Assembly: GCA_903832625.1 (NCBI GenBank)
Contig: CAILCI010000029.1
Span: 1 to 64,000 of the forward strand
Direction of reading: 5' to 3'
Length of the DNA stretch: 64,000 nucleotides
From: an uncultured Burkholderiales bacterium
Lineage (GTDB): Bacteria; Pseudomonadota; Gammaproteobacteria; Burkholderiales; Burkholderiaceae_C
Below, piece after piece: positions 13,706 through 23,273 of this stretch; the stretch's first letter is position 1, and each line of letters begins with the position of its first letter. Position numbers and translations under genes: made by a program. Under the pieces are notes generated by a model. The model worked only from the letters and a program-made list of their open reading frames with translations. It was not told the origin of the DNA and made no database searches.

Positions 13706-15434
13706 GCAACTCAGCATCTATCCAGCCCCGCAGGCTATTGATAAACCCCCAAGCCTGCACGCGTGGCACATCGTTGAGATGAATCACGCGCTCTGTGATG
13801 CGACCTTGTGCCAGCCAGTGCGCACGCCCAACGCCAGCTAATAGCCCGCAGTGCAGCGGTGGCGTGACCCATTGATCGTTCAGCAAGGCCGCCACGTTGC
13901 CGCGTGTGCATTCGGTGATTTCTCCATCGCAATTCCACAACACGGTGTCAAACACATCTGGGTCTGTGGGCGAGAAGGCGTCGTAGTGTTCGCGGCGCGT
14001 GGTTTTGTGGCGGGTGAACTCGCTAAAAGCCATGGCGTGGGCTTGATCGGCCAAGCGCAAGTTGACCTGAGCCGGCGTGGTGGGCATGGCATGGGCTTGC
14101 ACATCGATGTGGCCAAATGCGTTGAGTAATACACGAACCCGATACACAGCTTGCGGATGTTGTGCTTGCAAGGCCGCTAAATGCTGTTCCAAGGTATGTG
14201 CGCAAAACGCAAAACCAAAATGCTGTGCAGAAGCTCTCAAGCGTGCCACATGCGCTAGTTTGTGTTGCCATTGGCCTTGGTCGAGCCGCAGGGTTTCGAG
14301 CAACTCAAAGGGCTGGCTGGCGCGCAGCGCAAAGGCGCGTTTGTGCTGCCATTCGCGCCACTCGGCGCTGGGCGTGGCATCGGCGGTAATGGCGCTGCCT
14401 GTTCCGAGTTGCAAGGCGTGGCCTTGTGCGGTCACGGTGCGAATCGGCACATTGAACGTCGCGCTGCCGCCTGGGCGCAACACGCCGACCGCGCCGCAAT
14501 ACACGCCGCGTTCGCTGCGCTCTAGATCGCGGATGAGCGACATGGCCTTGACCTTGGGCGCACCGGTGACCGAGCCGCATGGGAACAAAGCTGCGAACAC
14601 ATCGTCCAAGCCCATATTGACGCGGGTCTGAGCGCTGACGTCAGAGACCATTTGCCACACGGTGGGTAAGGCTTGCAAGCGGCACAGGGCATCGACTTGA
14701 ACGCTGTGCGAAACCGCGACTTTGGAGAGGTCGTTGCGAATCAAGTCCACGATCATCACGTTTTCGGCGCGTTCTTTGGGCGAGTTTTGCAGCGCTTGGG
14801 CTTGTGCAGCATCGCTTTGCGGTGTGCTGCCGCGCAATGCCGTGCCTTTCATGGGGCGACACAACAAGCGACCTTGGTGCCAATCAAAAAACAATTCGGG
14901 TGAGACCGACAACACCTGTTCATCGCCCGTGTCAATGAAGGCGGCAAAGCCCTGCGGCTGGCTGTGTTGGAGTTGCTGAAAAAACGACCAAGCCGAGCCT
15001 TGCAGTGTGCCGCCCAGTTGCGCAGTGAAGTTGGCTTGGTAAATTGCGCCGTCGGCAATGGCGTTTTGCAGGTTGCCAACCGCTTGCGTGAACTCAGCGT
15101 AGGGCAGGCCTTGTTCCCAAGTGGCTTGCGCGGTGGGGCTGACACCCAGGTCGTGCGGAGCTAGGTCAAGCGGCGAGTCGTGAATGCCAAACCACACCAA
15201 GGGCTGCGTGCCGCTGTGCGTTTGCAATGCGCTGTCCCAAGCCGGCGCAGCTTCGTAGCGGACAAAGCCCACGCACCATTTGCCAGCCAAGGAACGCTCA
15301 TGCACGGCTTGCATGACAGGACGCACCTCAGCCAAGCTGCGGGCTTGCAGAATTTCTTTCGGGGCTGCGAAAAAAGTGCGCAAACGAGGGGACCCGCAGT
15401 CAACGGCTGCGAAGTCAATGAAAGCGTGAACCAT
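13689..15434 (-). CDS. pabBC: Aminodeoxychorismate synthase I / aminodeoxychorismate lyase fusion
   Basis: This 581-residue two-domain enzyme makes p-aminobenzoate for folate. Residues 1 to about 355 are PabB, with the chorismate-binding signatures SPELFFDWHQGRLLCRPMKG, ENVMIVDLIRNDLSKVA, GSVTGAPKVKAMSLI and RSERGVYCGAVG. Residues about 375-581 are PabC, a type IV PLP aminotransferase fold. It has the PLP lysine in SEFTRHKTTRREHYDAF, then WNCDGEITECTRGNVA and PPLHCGLLAGVGR. PabB-PabC fusions are common in Burkholderiales; the glutamine amidotransferase PabA is not in the window. The gene is downstream of fumarase on the same strand with a 55-base gap. Confidence 0.93.
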   Translation of the reverse strand: MVHAFIDFAAVDCGSPRLRTFFAAPKEILQARSLAEVRPVMQAVHERSLAGKWCVGFVRYEAAPAWDSALQTHSGTQPLVWFGIHDSPLDLAPHDLGVSPTAQATWEQGLPYAEFTQAVGNLQNAIADGAIYQANFTAQLGGTLQGSAWSFFQQLQHSQPQGFAAFIDTGDEQVLSVSPELFFDWHQGRLLCRPMKGTALRGSTPQSDAAQAQALQNSPKERAENVMIVDLIRNDLSKVAVSHSVQVDALCRLQALPTVWQMVSDVSAQTRVNMGLDDVFAALFPCGSVTGAPKVKAMSLIRDLERSERGVYCGAVGVLRPGGSATFNVPIRTVTAQGHALQLGTGSAITADATPSAEWREWQHKRAFALRASQPFELLETLRLDQGQWQHKLAHVARLRASAQHFGFAFCAHTLEQHLAALQAQHPQAVYRVRVLLNAFGHIDVQAHAMPTTPAQVNLRLADQAHAMAFSEFTRHKTTRREHYDAFSPTDPDVFDTVLWNCDGEITECTRGNVAALLNDQWVTPPLHCGLLAGVGRAHWLAQGRITERVIHLNDVPRVQAWGFINSLRGWIDAELLSANA

Positions 15435-15489
15435 GGAAAAACCTCTAGGCGAGGTGTGAAACGCAATGCGCTATGCGCATTGCAAATCA

Positions 15490-17040
15490 TTACCCAGCCA
15501 CCACCCCAATCCCTTTGAATTCCCCGGTGGCAATGCGTTTTTCCCATTCGGCGGGTCCGGTGATGTGCGCACTCGTGCCGCCTGAATCGACGGCCACGGT
15601 CACGGGCATGTCCACCACGTCGAACTCATAAATGGCTTCCATGCCGAGGTCGGCAAAGCCCACCACTTTGGCGTGTTTGATGGCCTTGGAGACCAAGTAC
15701 GCGGCGCCGCCCACGGCCATGAGGTAAGCGCTCTTGTGTTTTTTGATGGCTTCAATGGCGGTGGGGCCGCGCTCGGCTTTGCCCACCATCGAGATCAGGC
15801 CAGTTTGCGCCAACATCATTTCGGTGAATTTGTCCATGCGGGTGGCGGTGGTGGGGCCTGCGGGGCCCACCACTTCGTCGCGCACTGGATCGACCGGGCC
15901 CACGTAGTAAATGACGCGGTTGGTGAAGTCCACGGGCAGTGGCTCACCTTTGGCGAGCATGTCTTGAATGCGTTTGTGCGCCGCGTCGCGGCCTGTGAGC
16001 ATCTTGCCGTTCAAGAGCAGCGTTTGGCCGGGTTTCCAGCTCGCGACTTCGGCTTTGGTGAGGGTGTTCAAGTCCACACGTTTGCTTTTTTGGGTGTCGG
16101 GCGTCCAGTTGACATTCGGCCACAAATCGAGCGAGGGCGCGTCTAAAAACACGGGGCCTGAGCCGTCCATCACAAAATGCGCGTGGCGGGTGGCAGCGCA
16201 GTTGGGAATCATGGCCACGGGTTTGCTGGCCGCGTGGGTTGGGTACATCTTGATTTTGACGTCCAGCACCGTGGTCAAACCGCCCAAGCCCTGTGCGCCA
16301 ATGCCCAGTGCGTTGACCTTGTGGTAGAGCTCCAAGCGCAGTTCTTCGACTTGATCGAGCTTGTCGCCTTTGCTCGATTTTTCGAGCAATTGGTACATGT
16401 CCAAATCGTCCATCAGGCTTTCTTTGGCCATGAGCACGGCTTTTTCGGCGGTGCCGCCAATGCCAATGCCCAACATGCCCGGAGGACACCAGCCCGCGCC
16501 CATGGTGGGCACGGTTTTGAGCACCCAATCGACCACGCTGTCGCTGGGGTTGAGCATGTACATTTTGGATTTGTTCTCGCTGCCGCCGCCTTTGGCTGCA
16601 ACAGTCACTTCGAGTTGGTTGCCGGGCACGAGTTCGTGGAAGATGACGGCGGGCGTGTTGTCTTTGGTGTTTTTGCGGGCGAATTGCGGGTCGGCCACGA
16701 CCGAGGCGCGCAGTGCGTTGTCGGGGTTCATGTAGCCACGGCGCACGCCTTCGTTGATGGCGTCATCCAAGCCCGCGGTGAAACCTTCCCAGCGCACATC
16801 CATGCCAATTTTGAGAAACACGTTGACGATGCCCGTGTCTTGGCAAATCGGGCGATGCCCCAAAGCGCTCATTTTGCTGTTGGTCAAAATTTGCGCCATC
16901 GCGTCTTTGGCCGCTGGGCTTTGTTCGCGTTCGTAGGCACGCGCCAAGTGGGCAATGTAGTCGGCGGGGTGATAAAAGCTGATGTATTGCAGCGCGGCTG
17001 CAACCGACTCGATGAGGTCGTTTTGGCGAATGACGGTCAT
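15490..17040 (-). CDS. fumA: Class I (iron-sulfur) fumarate hydratase
   Basis: This 516-residue iron-sulfur fumarase interconverts fumarate and malate in the TCA cycle. Cys residues in the right contexts for a [4Fe-4S] cluster are visible in GHRPICQDTGIVNVF, AGWCPPGMLGIGIGG and AMIPNCAATRHAHF. The N-terminal alpha domain and the C-terminal beta domain (YYVGPVDPVRDEVVGPAGPT, VAVDSGGTSAHITGP) are fused in one chain, as in E. coli FumA/FumB. It is 16 bases downstream of a small cytochrome c gene and could share its transcript. The length is slightly below the E. coli enzymes but complete. Confidence 0.94.
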   Translation of the reverse strand: MTVIRQNDLIESVAAALQYISFYHPADYIAHLARAYEREQSPAAKDAMAQILTNSKMSALGHRPICQDTGIVNVFLKIGMDVRWEGFTAGLDDAINEGVRRGYMNPDNALRASVVADPQFARKNTKDNTPAVIFHELVPGNQLEVTVAAKGGGSENKSKMYMLNPSDSVVDWVLKTVPTMGAGWCPPGMLGIGIGGTAEKAVLMAKESLMDDLDMYQLLEKSSKGDKLDQVEELRLELYHKVNALGIGAQGLGGLTTVLDVKIKMYPTHAASKPVAMIPNCAATRHAHFVMDGSGPVFLDAPSLDLWPNVNWTPDTQKSKRVDLNTLTKAEVASWKPGQTLLLNGKMLTGRDAAHKRIQDMLAKGEPLPVDFTNRVIYYVGPVDPVRDEVVGPAGPTTATRMDKFTEMMLAQTGLISMVGKAERGPTAIEAIKKHKSAYLMAVGGAAYLVSKAIKHAKVVGFADLGMEAIYEFDVVDMPVTVAVDSGGTSAHITGPAEWEKRIATGEFKGIGVVAG

Positions 17041-17056
17041 GGGGCTGTCCTTGTGT

Positions 17057-17368
17057 TTATTGGATGGTTAAAACCCAAGCCGCGAGTTGTTTGGCTTCGG
17101 CTTCGTTGACTTGTGCGTTGGCAGGCATGGGAATGGCTCCCCACACGCCCGAGCCACCGTTGAGTATCTTTTTGGTCAGCTTGGCCACAGCGTTTTTGTC
17201 GCCCGCGTATTTGGCCGCCACGTCTTTGTAGGCGGGGCCGACCACTTTGTGGTCGAGTGCGTGGCAGGCCATGCAGTTTTTGGAAGTGGCCAAAGCCAAA
17301 TCGGCCCAACTTGGGGCAGACACGGCGCACAGCGTAAGCGCGGCAAAGGTCAAAAAGGGTTTGTTCAT
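17057..17368 (-). CDS. Class I c-type cytochrome (c551/c5-like)
   Basis: This 103-residue protein has a signal peptide (MNKPFLTFAALTLCAVSA, cleaved after about PSWA). It carries one heme-binding CMACH motif (about residues 34-38) and a distal Met in WGAIPMPANAQV, the axial-ligand pattern of cytochrome c551-type electron carriers. It acts in the periplasm as a mobile electron donor; the partner oxidase or reductase is not nearby. It is transcribed divergently from ilvD and lies 16 bases before fumA. Confidence 0.92.
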   Translation of the reverse strand: MNKPFLTFAALTLCAVSAPSWADLALATSKNCMACHALDHKVVGPAYKDVAAKYAGDKNAVAKLTKKILNGGSGVWGAIPMPANAQVNEAEAKQLAAWVLTIQ

Positions 17369-17549
17369 GGCGAAGCCTTTCGGGAGGGCAAGAGCAAGCC
17401 CTTGAGTTTATCGCGGCTTGCTGGCCAATTTGGTCTTGCCGCGTCGATCTAGCGTCAGGTGCGGGTAAGTTGTGACAAGGGGCAAAACACGGCTGGGCGA
17501 TAATTGAAAGAGTTTTAGACCCAAATTTTTCTTGATCGGAGCCTCCCAC

Positions 17550-19406
17550 ATGCCTGCTTATCGTTCCAAGACCTCTACCGCTGGCCGCAACATGGCGGGT
17601 GCGCGCTCACTGTGGCGTGCCACGGGCATGAAAGACGATGACTTCAGCAAACCCATCATCGCCATCTCCAACTCATTCACGCAGTTCGTGCCGGGTCATG
17701 TGCATTTGAAAGACTTGGGTCAGTTGGTGGCGCGTGAAATTGAGGCCGCAGGCGGCGTTGCCAAAGAGTTCAACACCATTGCAGTGGATGACGGCATTGC
17801 CATGGGACACGACGGCATGTTGTATTCGCTGCCCAGCCGCGACATCATTGCCGACTCGGTGGAATACATGGTCAACGCCCATTGCGCTGACGCGCTGGTA
17901 TGCATCTCCAATTGCGACAAGATCACCCCCGGCATGTTGATGGCTGCCATGCGCTTGAACATTCCCGTCATTTTTGTGTCGGGCGGTCCGATGGAAGCGG
18001 GCAAAGTGCGCTTGGCCAACCCCACCACCCATGCGCTGGAATTCAAAAAGCTCGACCTGATCGACGCCATGGTCATGGCTGCTGACAGCAAAGTCAGCGA
18101 CGCCGATTTGGCCGAAGTGGAGCGCTCGGCTTGTCCCACCTGTGGTTCGTGCTCGGGCATGTTCACCGCCAACTCGATGAACTGTTTGACCGAAGCGCTG
18201 GGCTTGTCCTTGCCCGGCAACGGCACGATTGTGGCGACCCACGCCGACCGCGAAGCCTTGTTCAAAAAAGCCGGTCATGTGATCGTCGATTTGTGCCGCC
18301 GCTACTACGAACAAGATGACGCCTCGGTGCTGCCCCGCGCCGTGGGCTTCAAAGCTTTTGAAAACGCCATGGCCTTGGACATTGCCATGGGCGGCTCGAC
18401 CAACACCATCTTGCACATCTTGGCCATTGCCAAAGAGGCCGAGATTGAGTTCACCATGAGCGACATCGACCGCATGTCCAAAATCGTGCCGCAGTTGTGC
18501 AAGGTCGCGCCCAATACCAATAAGTACCACATCGAAGACGTGCACCGCGCAGGCGGCATCATGGCCATCCTGGGTGAGCTCGACCGCGCAGGCCGTTTGC
18601 ACACCGATGTGCCGACTATTTTGGGCAAAAACCTCAAAGCCGTGCTTGACGAATGGGACATTGCCCGCAACCCCAGCGAAGCCGTGCAAACCTTCTACAA
18701 AGCTGGCCCGGCTGGCATTCCCACCCAAGTGGCGTTCAGCCAAAACACCCGTTGGCCGAGTTTGGACACCGACCGCGCCGAGGGCTGCATTCGCTCGATG
18801 GATCATGCCTTCAGCCAACAAGGCGGCTTGGCCGTGTTGACGGGCAACATCGCCGTCGACGGCTGCGTGGTCAAAACCGCTGGTGTGGACGACAGCTTGC
18901 TGGTGTTTGAAGGCCCGGCCCATGTGGTGGAGTCGCAAGACGAGGCGGTGGAGCACATCTTGAACGACCAAGTCAAAGCCGGCGATATTGTGGTGGTGCG
19001 CTACGAAGGCCCTAAAGGCGGTCCGGGCATGCAAGAAATGTTGTACCCCACGAGTTACATCAAATCCAAAGGTTTGGGCAAGGCGTGTGCCTTGTTGACC
19101 GATGGTCGTTTTTCGGGCGGCACCTCGGGTTTGTCGATTGGTCACTGTTCGCCCGAAGCGGCAGCGGGTGGCACGATTGGCTTGGTCAAAAATGGCGACC
19201 GCATTCGCATCGACATTCCCAACCGCAGCATCAACGTGTTGGTGAGCGACGACGAGTTGGCCAAACGCCGCACGGCGCAAGACAAACTCGGCTGGAAGCC
19301 TGCGCAAGCGCGTCCACGCAAAGTGTCGGCCGCACTCAAGGCCTATGCTTTGTTGGCCACCTCGGCGGACAAAGGCGCGGTGCGCGATTTGTCCATGCTC
19401 GAATAA
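17550..19406 (+). CDS. ilvD: Dihydroxy-acid dehydratase
   Basis: This 618-residue iron-sulfur dehydratase converts 2,3-dihydroxy-isovalerate and its methyl analogue to the 2-oxo acids in valine and isoleucine biosynthesis. Motifs visible are [39 protein letters not shown] (cluster cysteines), [21 protein letters not shown], and [20 protein letters not shown] near the end. The length matches the E. coli-type long form. The start is the ATG at 17550, preceded by GGAG; an in-frame TTG at 17532 has no Shine-Dalgarno. It is followed 15 bases later by lgt. Confidence 0.97.
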   Translation: MPAYRSKTSTAGRNMAGARSLWRATGMKDDDFSKPIIAISNSFTQFVPGHVHLKDLGQLVAREIEAAGGVAKEFNTIAVDDGIAMGHDGMLYSLPSRDIIADSVEYMVNAHCADALVCISNCDKITPGMLMAAMRLNIPVIFVSGGPMEAGKVRLANPTTHALEFKKLDLIDAMVMAADSKVSDADLAEVERSACPTCGSCSGMFTANSMNCLTEALGLSLPGNGTIVATHADREALFKKAGHVIVDLCRRYYEQDDASVLPRAVGFKAFENAMALDIAMGGSTNTILHILAIAKEAEIEFTMSDIDRMSKIVPQLCKVAPNTNKYHIEDVHRAGGIMAILGELDRAGRLHTDVPTILGKNLKAVLDEWDIARNPSEAVQTFYKAGPAGIPTQVAFSQNTRWPSLDTDRAEGCIRSMDHAFSQQGGLAVLTGNIAVDGCVVKTAGVDDSLLVFEGPAHVVESQDEAVEHILNDQVKAGDIVVVRYEGPKGGPGMQEMLYPTSYIKSKGLGKACALLTDGRFSGGTSGLSIGHCSPEAAAGGTIGLVKNGDRIRIDIPNRSINVLVSDDELAKRRTAQDKLGWKPAQARPRKVSAALKAYALLATSADKGAVRDLSMLE

Positions 19407-19421
19407 ACAGCACAGAAGCAC

Positions 19422-20243
19422 ATGTTGATTCACCCACAATTTGACCCCGTCGCCTTGCAACTGGGGCCGCTGGCCATTCATTGGTACGGCATCACTTATT
19501 TGGCTGCATTTGCCATGTTTGTCGGGCTGGCGCGTTTGCGTTTGACCCACACGCCTTATGCCCAAGAAGTGGCGCAAGGTACTTGGTCAAAGCAAGACAT
19601 CGAAGACATTTTGTTTTACGGCGTGATGGGCGTGATTGTGGGCGGGCGCTTGGGCTACTGCTTGTTTTACAAACCGGGCTATTACTTTGAGCATCCGCTG
19701 GAAGTGTTTGCTGTGTGGCAAGGCGGCATGAGTTTTCATGGCGGCATGTTGGGCGTGTTTGTGGCCACGGCCATTTTTGCGTGGCACAAGCAGCGCAATT
19801 GGCTGTGGGTGACCGACTTTATTGCGCCGTGTGTGCCAACCGGTTTGGCCTCGGGGCGCGTGGGTAACTTCATCAACGGCGAGTTGTGGGGACGCATGGC
19901 CGATCCCGATTTGCCATGGGCGATGGTGTTCCCGCAAAGCGGCTCTACGTTGGCGCGCCATCCTTCGCAAATCTACCAGTTCTTGGGCGAAGGTGTGTTG
20001 TTGTTTGTGGTGCTGTGGTTGTTTGCCCGCAAGCCCCGTCCCATGGGCGCGGTGTCTGGCATGTTCATGATTGGCTACGGCTTGATGCGCTTCATGGCCG
20101 AATATTTCCGCGAACCCGATGCCTTTTTAGGATTGCTCAGTTTGGGCTTGAGCATGGGGCAGTGGTTGTGTGTGCCTATGGTGTTGGTGGGCGTGGGGTT
20201 GATGGGGTGGGCTTATCGCAAGCCTAGCGTTTCTTTAAAATAA
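19422..20243 (+). CDS. lgt: Prolipoprotein diacylglyceryl transferase
   Basis: This 273-residue inner-membrane enzyme transfers diacylglyceryl to the lipobox Cys of prolipoproteins. Recognised by [12 protein letters not shown] near the start, [15 protein letters not shown], the Lgt signature [18 protein letters not shown], and [20 protein letters not shown] and [13 protein letters not shown] towards the end. About seven membrane segments are predicted. It probably shares a transcript with ilvD. Its 3' end overlaps the convergent methyltransferase gene by 20 bases. Confidence 0.97.
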   Translation: MLIHPQFDPVALQLGPLAIHWYGITYLAAFAMFVGLARLRLTHTPYAQEVAQGTWSKQDIEDILFYGVMGVIVGGRLGYCLFYKPGYYFEHPLEVFAVWQGGMSFHGGMLGVFVATAIFAWHKQRNWLWVTDFIAPCVPTGLASGRVGNFINGELWGRMADPDLPWAMVFPQSGSTLARHPSQIYQFLGEGVLLFVVLWLFARKPRPMGAVSGMFMIGYGLMRFMAEYFREPDAFLGLLSLGLSMGQWLCVPMVLVGVGLMGWAYRKPSVSLK

Positions 20244-20823
20244 ACTCAATGGCGCACTCGCCAACGGGAGTCATGCTTTGATCGAAACGTTTTTCTGTGG
20301 TTAGCTTGTGAATATCGTATCGGTAAGTCGCGTCTAAAAGCTCGATTTTTAACACCTCAACGGCAGTATCTGTGTTGGCAAGTAACTCAAGCAAGTTAAT
20401 GCTGCGAGCACACCAGGATTGTTTTTTGTGGATGGTGAAGGTGTGTTTGTGGTCGGGGTTGAAAGTGGATGGAAATACTTGTTGTTCATACAAGTCTTCA
20501 TCGGGTACCAAACACACCAAATGACCACCGGGTTTGAGAATTCGAATCCAATTGTTGAGCGCTCGCGTTGGACTGACCATGTGCTCTAGGCAATGTGATG
20601 AATGGACAAAATCAAAACTGTTGTCGGCAATAGATTGCATTAATTCTGCATCACCATCGGGCAAATCCCAGCCGCGGCAACTTTGCATCAACGGGAAAAA
20701 CTCGGCGTATAAGCCAATCGAATCGTTTCCAGCACCGATATCGATGCCATGTCCTTTTAGGTATCGTGTGGCATAACGAGAGTCTTTTATTTTGTGGAAT
20801 ATGGATTTACTGGTTTCATGCAT
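20224..20823 (-). CDS. Class I SAM-dependent methyltransferase
   Basis: This 199-residue protein has a class I methyltransferase core. The AdoMet loop is [13 protein letters not shown] (about 25-37), and later elements include [21 protein letters not shown] (motif II/post-II) and [19 protein letters not shown] (motif III). The substrate is not identifiable; sugar or small-molecule methylation, as in surface polysaccharide work, would fit proteins of this size. It appears monocistronic, with its 3' end overlapping lgt by 20 bases. Upstream (20824-20907) is AT-rich with no gene. Confidence 0.85.
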   Translation of the reverse strand: MHETSKSIFHKIKDSRYATRYLKGHGIDIGAGNDSIGLYAEFFPLMQSCRGWDLPDGDAELMQSIADNSFDFVHSSHCLEHMVSPTRALNNWIRILKPGGHLVCLVPDEDLYEQQVFPSTFNPDHKHTFTIHKKQSWCARSINLLELLANTDTAVEVLKIELLDATYRYDIHKLTTEKRFDQSMTPVGECAIEFILKKR

Positions 20824-20907
20824 CAGCAGATTTTACGGGCTTAAGTTTCTTTTTTTATAACGAAAACAATGATTAATTGGTTGGAAGAATCATGTGTTGA
20901 GTGTCAT

Positions 20908-21567
20908 TTAGATGCTCATTGACTGCAAATGCGCCAGCGAAGCCAACAAATCGCTGAACCGCTCACCTTGAATCAGCAGATGTTCGCGCAGCGCGGCGGC
21001 GGCGGCTTCGGCATCGCCGTGAGCGATGGCCTGCACAATTTCAGAGTGCTCTTTGTGCGAGAGCATCATGCGGTCGCGCACGCGCAATTGCAGGCGTCGG
21101 TAGGGGCGCAAGCGGCGGTGAAGTTGTTGCGCTTGTTCGTTCAAAAACGTGTTGTGGCTGCCTTCGTAAATGGCGGCGTGGAACAACTCGTTGCAATAAA
21201 AGTAGGCGTCTGAGTCTTGCGCGGCGCGGGCGGCTTCGCAGTCTTCGTGCGCTTTGACCAAGGCTTCGCGTTGCGCTTCGGTCATGCGCCTTGCGGCCAA
21301 GCGGCCACACATGGCTTCGAGTTCGGCCATGAGTTCAAACATTTCTATCAAGCGCGTGGGGCCAATGCTGGCGACGACTGCACCTTTGCGTGGGCGAATG
21401 TCGATCAAGCCTTGCGCGGCGAGCTGAATCATGGCCTCGCGGGCTGGCGTGCGTGACACGCCGTATTCGGCGGCGAGGCTCACTTCGTCCAGCGCACTGC
21501 CGGGCGGGAGCTGGCCTGTGGCTATTTTTTCTTCTATTTTTTCACGCAGTTGTTCGGAAATTTTCAT
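20908..21567 (-). CDS. matR: GntR/FCD-family regulator of malonate operon
   Basis: This 219-residue FadR-subfamily regulator has an N-terminal winged HTH (ALDEVSLAAEYGVSRTPAREAM, with the typical SRTPAREA recognition helix). It is followed by an FCD effector domain whose metal-binding residues occur in ELFHAAIYEGSHN and SHKEHSEIVQAIAHGD. It is divergent from the TRAP/decarboxylase/synthetase operon, exactly as MatR is in malonate loci of rhizobia, so I assign it as the likely malonate-responsive repressor. A GTG at 21588 is an alternative start; the ATG at 21567 gives the usual length. Confidence 0.82.
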   Translation of the reverse strand: MKISEQLREKIEEKIATGQLPPGSALDEVSLAAEYGVSRTPAREAMIQLAAQGLIDIRPRKGAVVASIGPTRLIEMFELMAELEAMCGRLAARRMTEAQREALVKAHEDCEAARAAQDSDAYFYCNELFHAAIYEGSHNTFLNEQAQQLHRRLRPYRRLQLRVRDRMMLSHKEHSEIVQAIAHGDAEAAAAALREHLLIQGERFSDLLASLAHLQSMSI

Positions 21568-21655
21568 GAAGTAATTTTGGCATTGCACTTTTGAATGAAT
21601 ATTTTATTTTTGCTAGGGTATTCGCTATATCGTTTTATCTAATACAAACGGTAAA

Positions 21656-21669
21656 TTAACGTATACATA
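21656..21669. promoter_or_regulatory. Putative MatR operator
   Basis: A GTATAC core at 21661-21666 within TAACGTATACATAA lies in the divergent regulator/transporter spacer. From memory, rhizobial MatR sites centre on a similar TGTA/TACA palindrome. The match is short, so this is inference from core and position. Confidence 0.4.
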
Positions 21670-21699
21670 ACGGAATTGACATATTTCTGGAGACACCGC

Positions 21700-22716
21700 A
21701 TGAAACGCCGCAATCTACTTCAAACTGCTAGTGCTTTTGGCCTCATGGCCATGAACTGGACATCGAGCTGGGCGCAAGCCACCACGCTCAAAATTTCGCA
21801 CCAATTTCCCGGTGGCACGATCAAAGAGGGCGACTTTCGTGACCGTTTGACGCAAATGTTTGCCGCTGAGGTGGAAAAACGCACCAAAGGCGCCCTGAAG
21901 TTTGAAATCTATCCCGGCTCTTCGCTGATGAAGACCAACGCGCAGTTTTCGTCCATGCGCAAAGGTGCGCTCGACATGGCGCTGATTCCGCTGTCGTATG
22001 CGGGCGGTGAAATTCCAGAAGTCAACATTGGTTTGATGCCTGGTTTGGTGGTGTCCTACGAGCAAGCCTACGGCTGGAAAAACAAACCCGTGGGCGTGGA
22101 GCTGGACCGTTTGCTCAAAGAAAAAGGCGTGGTGCTCATCAGCTGGATTTGGCAAGCGGGTGGCGTGGCCTCGCGCTCCAAGCCAATTGTCGAGCCCGAA
22201 GACGCCAAGGGCATGAAAGTGCGCGGCGGCTCCCGCGAAGTGGACATGATTTTGAAAGAAGCGGGCGCTGCCGTGGTGACGCTGCCTTCCAACGAAATTT
22301 ACGCCGCCATGCAAACAGGCGCGATGGATGCGGCCATGACCTCATCGACTTCATTCATTTCTTTCCACTTGGAAGAAATCGCCAAAGCCTTGACCACAGG
22401 CCGCACGGGCGCGTATTGGTTCATGTTTGAGCCTTTGATGATGTCCAAAGCTATTTTTGATGCGCTGCCCAAAGAGCAACGCGACACCATCATGGCCGTG
22501 GGCGCGGAGTTGGAAAAATTCGCGCTCGAAGCCGCCAAAAAAGACGACCAAGAAGTTGCCAAGGTTTACCAAAAAGCCGGTGCCAAGGTGGTCGATTTGT
22601 CGCCCGCCACCATCAAAAAATGGCAAGCCATTGCGCGTGAAACCGCTTGGAAAGACTACGCCAGCAAAAACGCAGGATGCGCCAAATTGCTGGCCTTGGC
22701 GGAGCAAACGCTGTGA
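21700..22716 (+). CDS. matP: TRAP transporter substrate-binding protein (DctP family)
   Basis: This 338-residue periplasmic protein begins MKRRNLLQTASAFGLMAM, an export signal with paired Arg resembling a weak Tat motif, ending near SSWAQA. The DctP fold is visible from LKISHQFPGGTIKEGDFRDR, FEIYPGSSLMKTNAQFSSMR, the conserved ligand-binding Arg in KGMKVRGGSREVDMI, and TLPSNEIYAAMQTGAMDAA. Because the rest of the operon metabolises malonate, I infer that malonate is the ligand, as for the MatPQM TRAP transporters. The start is at 21700, behind GGAG; its stop overlaps the next GTG. Confidence 0.88.
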   Translation: MKRRNLLQTASAFGLMAMNWTSSWAQATTLKISHQFPGGTIKEGDFRDRLTQMFAAEVEKRTKGALKFEIYPGSSLMKTNAQFSSMRKGALDMALIPLSYAGGEIPEVNIGLMPGLVVSYEQAYGWKNKPVGVELDRLLKEKGVVLISWIWQAGGVASRSKPIVEPEDAKGMKVRGGSREVDMILKEAGAAVVTLPSNEIYAAMQTGAMDAAMTSSTSFISFHLEEIAKALTTGRTGAYWFMFEPLMMSKAIFDALPKEQRDTIMAVGAELEKFALEAAKKDDQEVAKVYQKAGAKVVDLSPATIKKWQAIARETAWKDYASKNAGCAKLLALAEQTL

Positions 22717-23273
22717 GCCACGGATTTGAGATGAGTCCCGCCGCCGCCCGCGTGCCCAAAAGCGCGTGGGTTGCGGCTTTGCTGCAAGCCATGTCGGCTT
22801 TGAACCGTTGGATCATGCGTGCGTCGATGTTGGCGCTGGTGCTCACGGCGTGTGTGTTGACGTATTCGGTGTTCACCCGCTATTTCTTTCAAACCTCCAA
22901 CGACTGGCAAGACGAGTTGTCGGTGTTCATGTTGGTGGGCGCCACGTTTTTGTCAACGGCTTATGTGCAGTCGCAGCGCGGCCACATTGGCATTGAAGCG
23001 CTGGCGGGTTGGTTGCCCGACGGCGTGAACCGCGTGCGCTTGGCCTTGGTCGATGTGTTGTCGGCCTTGTTTTGCGTGTTTTTCACATGGAAATCTTGGG
23101 CGCTGTTTCATGAAGCGTGGAGCGAAGGACAAACCACCTCCAGCAGCTTTGCACCGCCGTTGTGGATTCCTTACTCGCTGATGGCAGCAGGCATGACCTT
23201 GCTCACGCTGCAATTGGTGTTGCAAGCGCTGGTGCACATCACGGGTGGCGACATTGAGGGAGAAGGCGCATGA
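22713..23273 (+). CDS. matQ: TRAP transporter small permease (DctQ family)
   Basis: This protein of about 186 residues has four membrane helices. DctQ features are MRASMLALVLTACVLTYSVF, the conserved RYFFQTSNDWQDELSVFMLV, and QRGHIGIEALAGWLP. I chose the GTG at 22713 because it overlaps the dctP stop (GTGA) and has GGAG 8 bases upstream; the ATG at 22731 would shorten the N-terminus by six residues. It ends overlapping the large permease start (ATGA). It pairs with the large permease to form the ion-driven importer. Confidence 0.87.
   Translation: MSHGFEMSPAAARVPKSAWVAALLQAMSALNRWIMRASMLALVLTACVLTYSVFTRYFFQTSNDWQDELSVFMLVGATFLSTAYVQSQRGHIGIEALAGWLPDGVNRVRLALVDVLSALFCVFFTWKSWALFHEAWSEGQTTSSSFAPPLWIPYSLMAAGMTLLTLQLVLQALVHITGGDIEGEGA

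Noticed and set aside
17673-19577. 634-codon open frame opposite ilvD
   Set aside because: Antisense shadow of a fully conserved ilvD; no recognisable domain and biased composition.
21675-21680. TTGACA just before the TRAP binding-protein gene as a -35 element
   Set aside because: It lies only 20 bases before the start codon, leaving no room for a -10 and leader.
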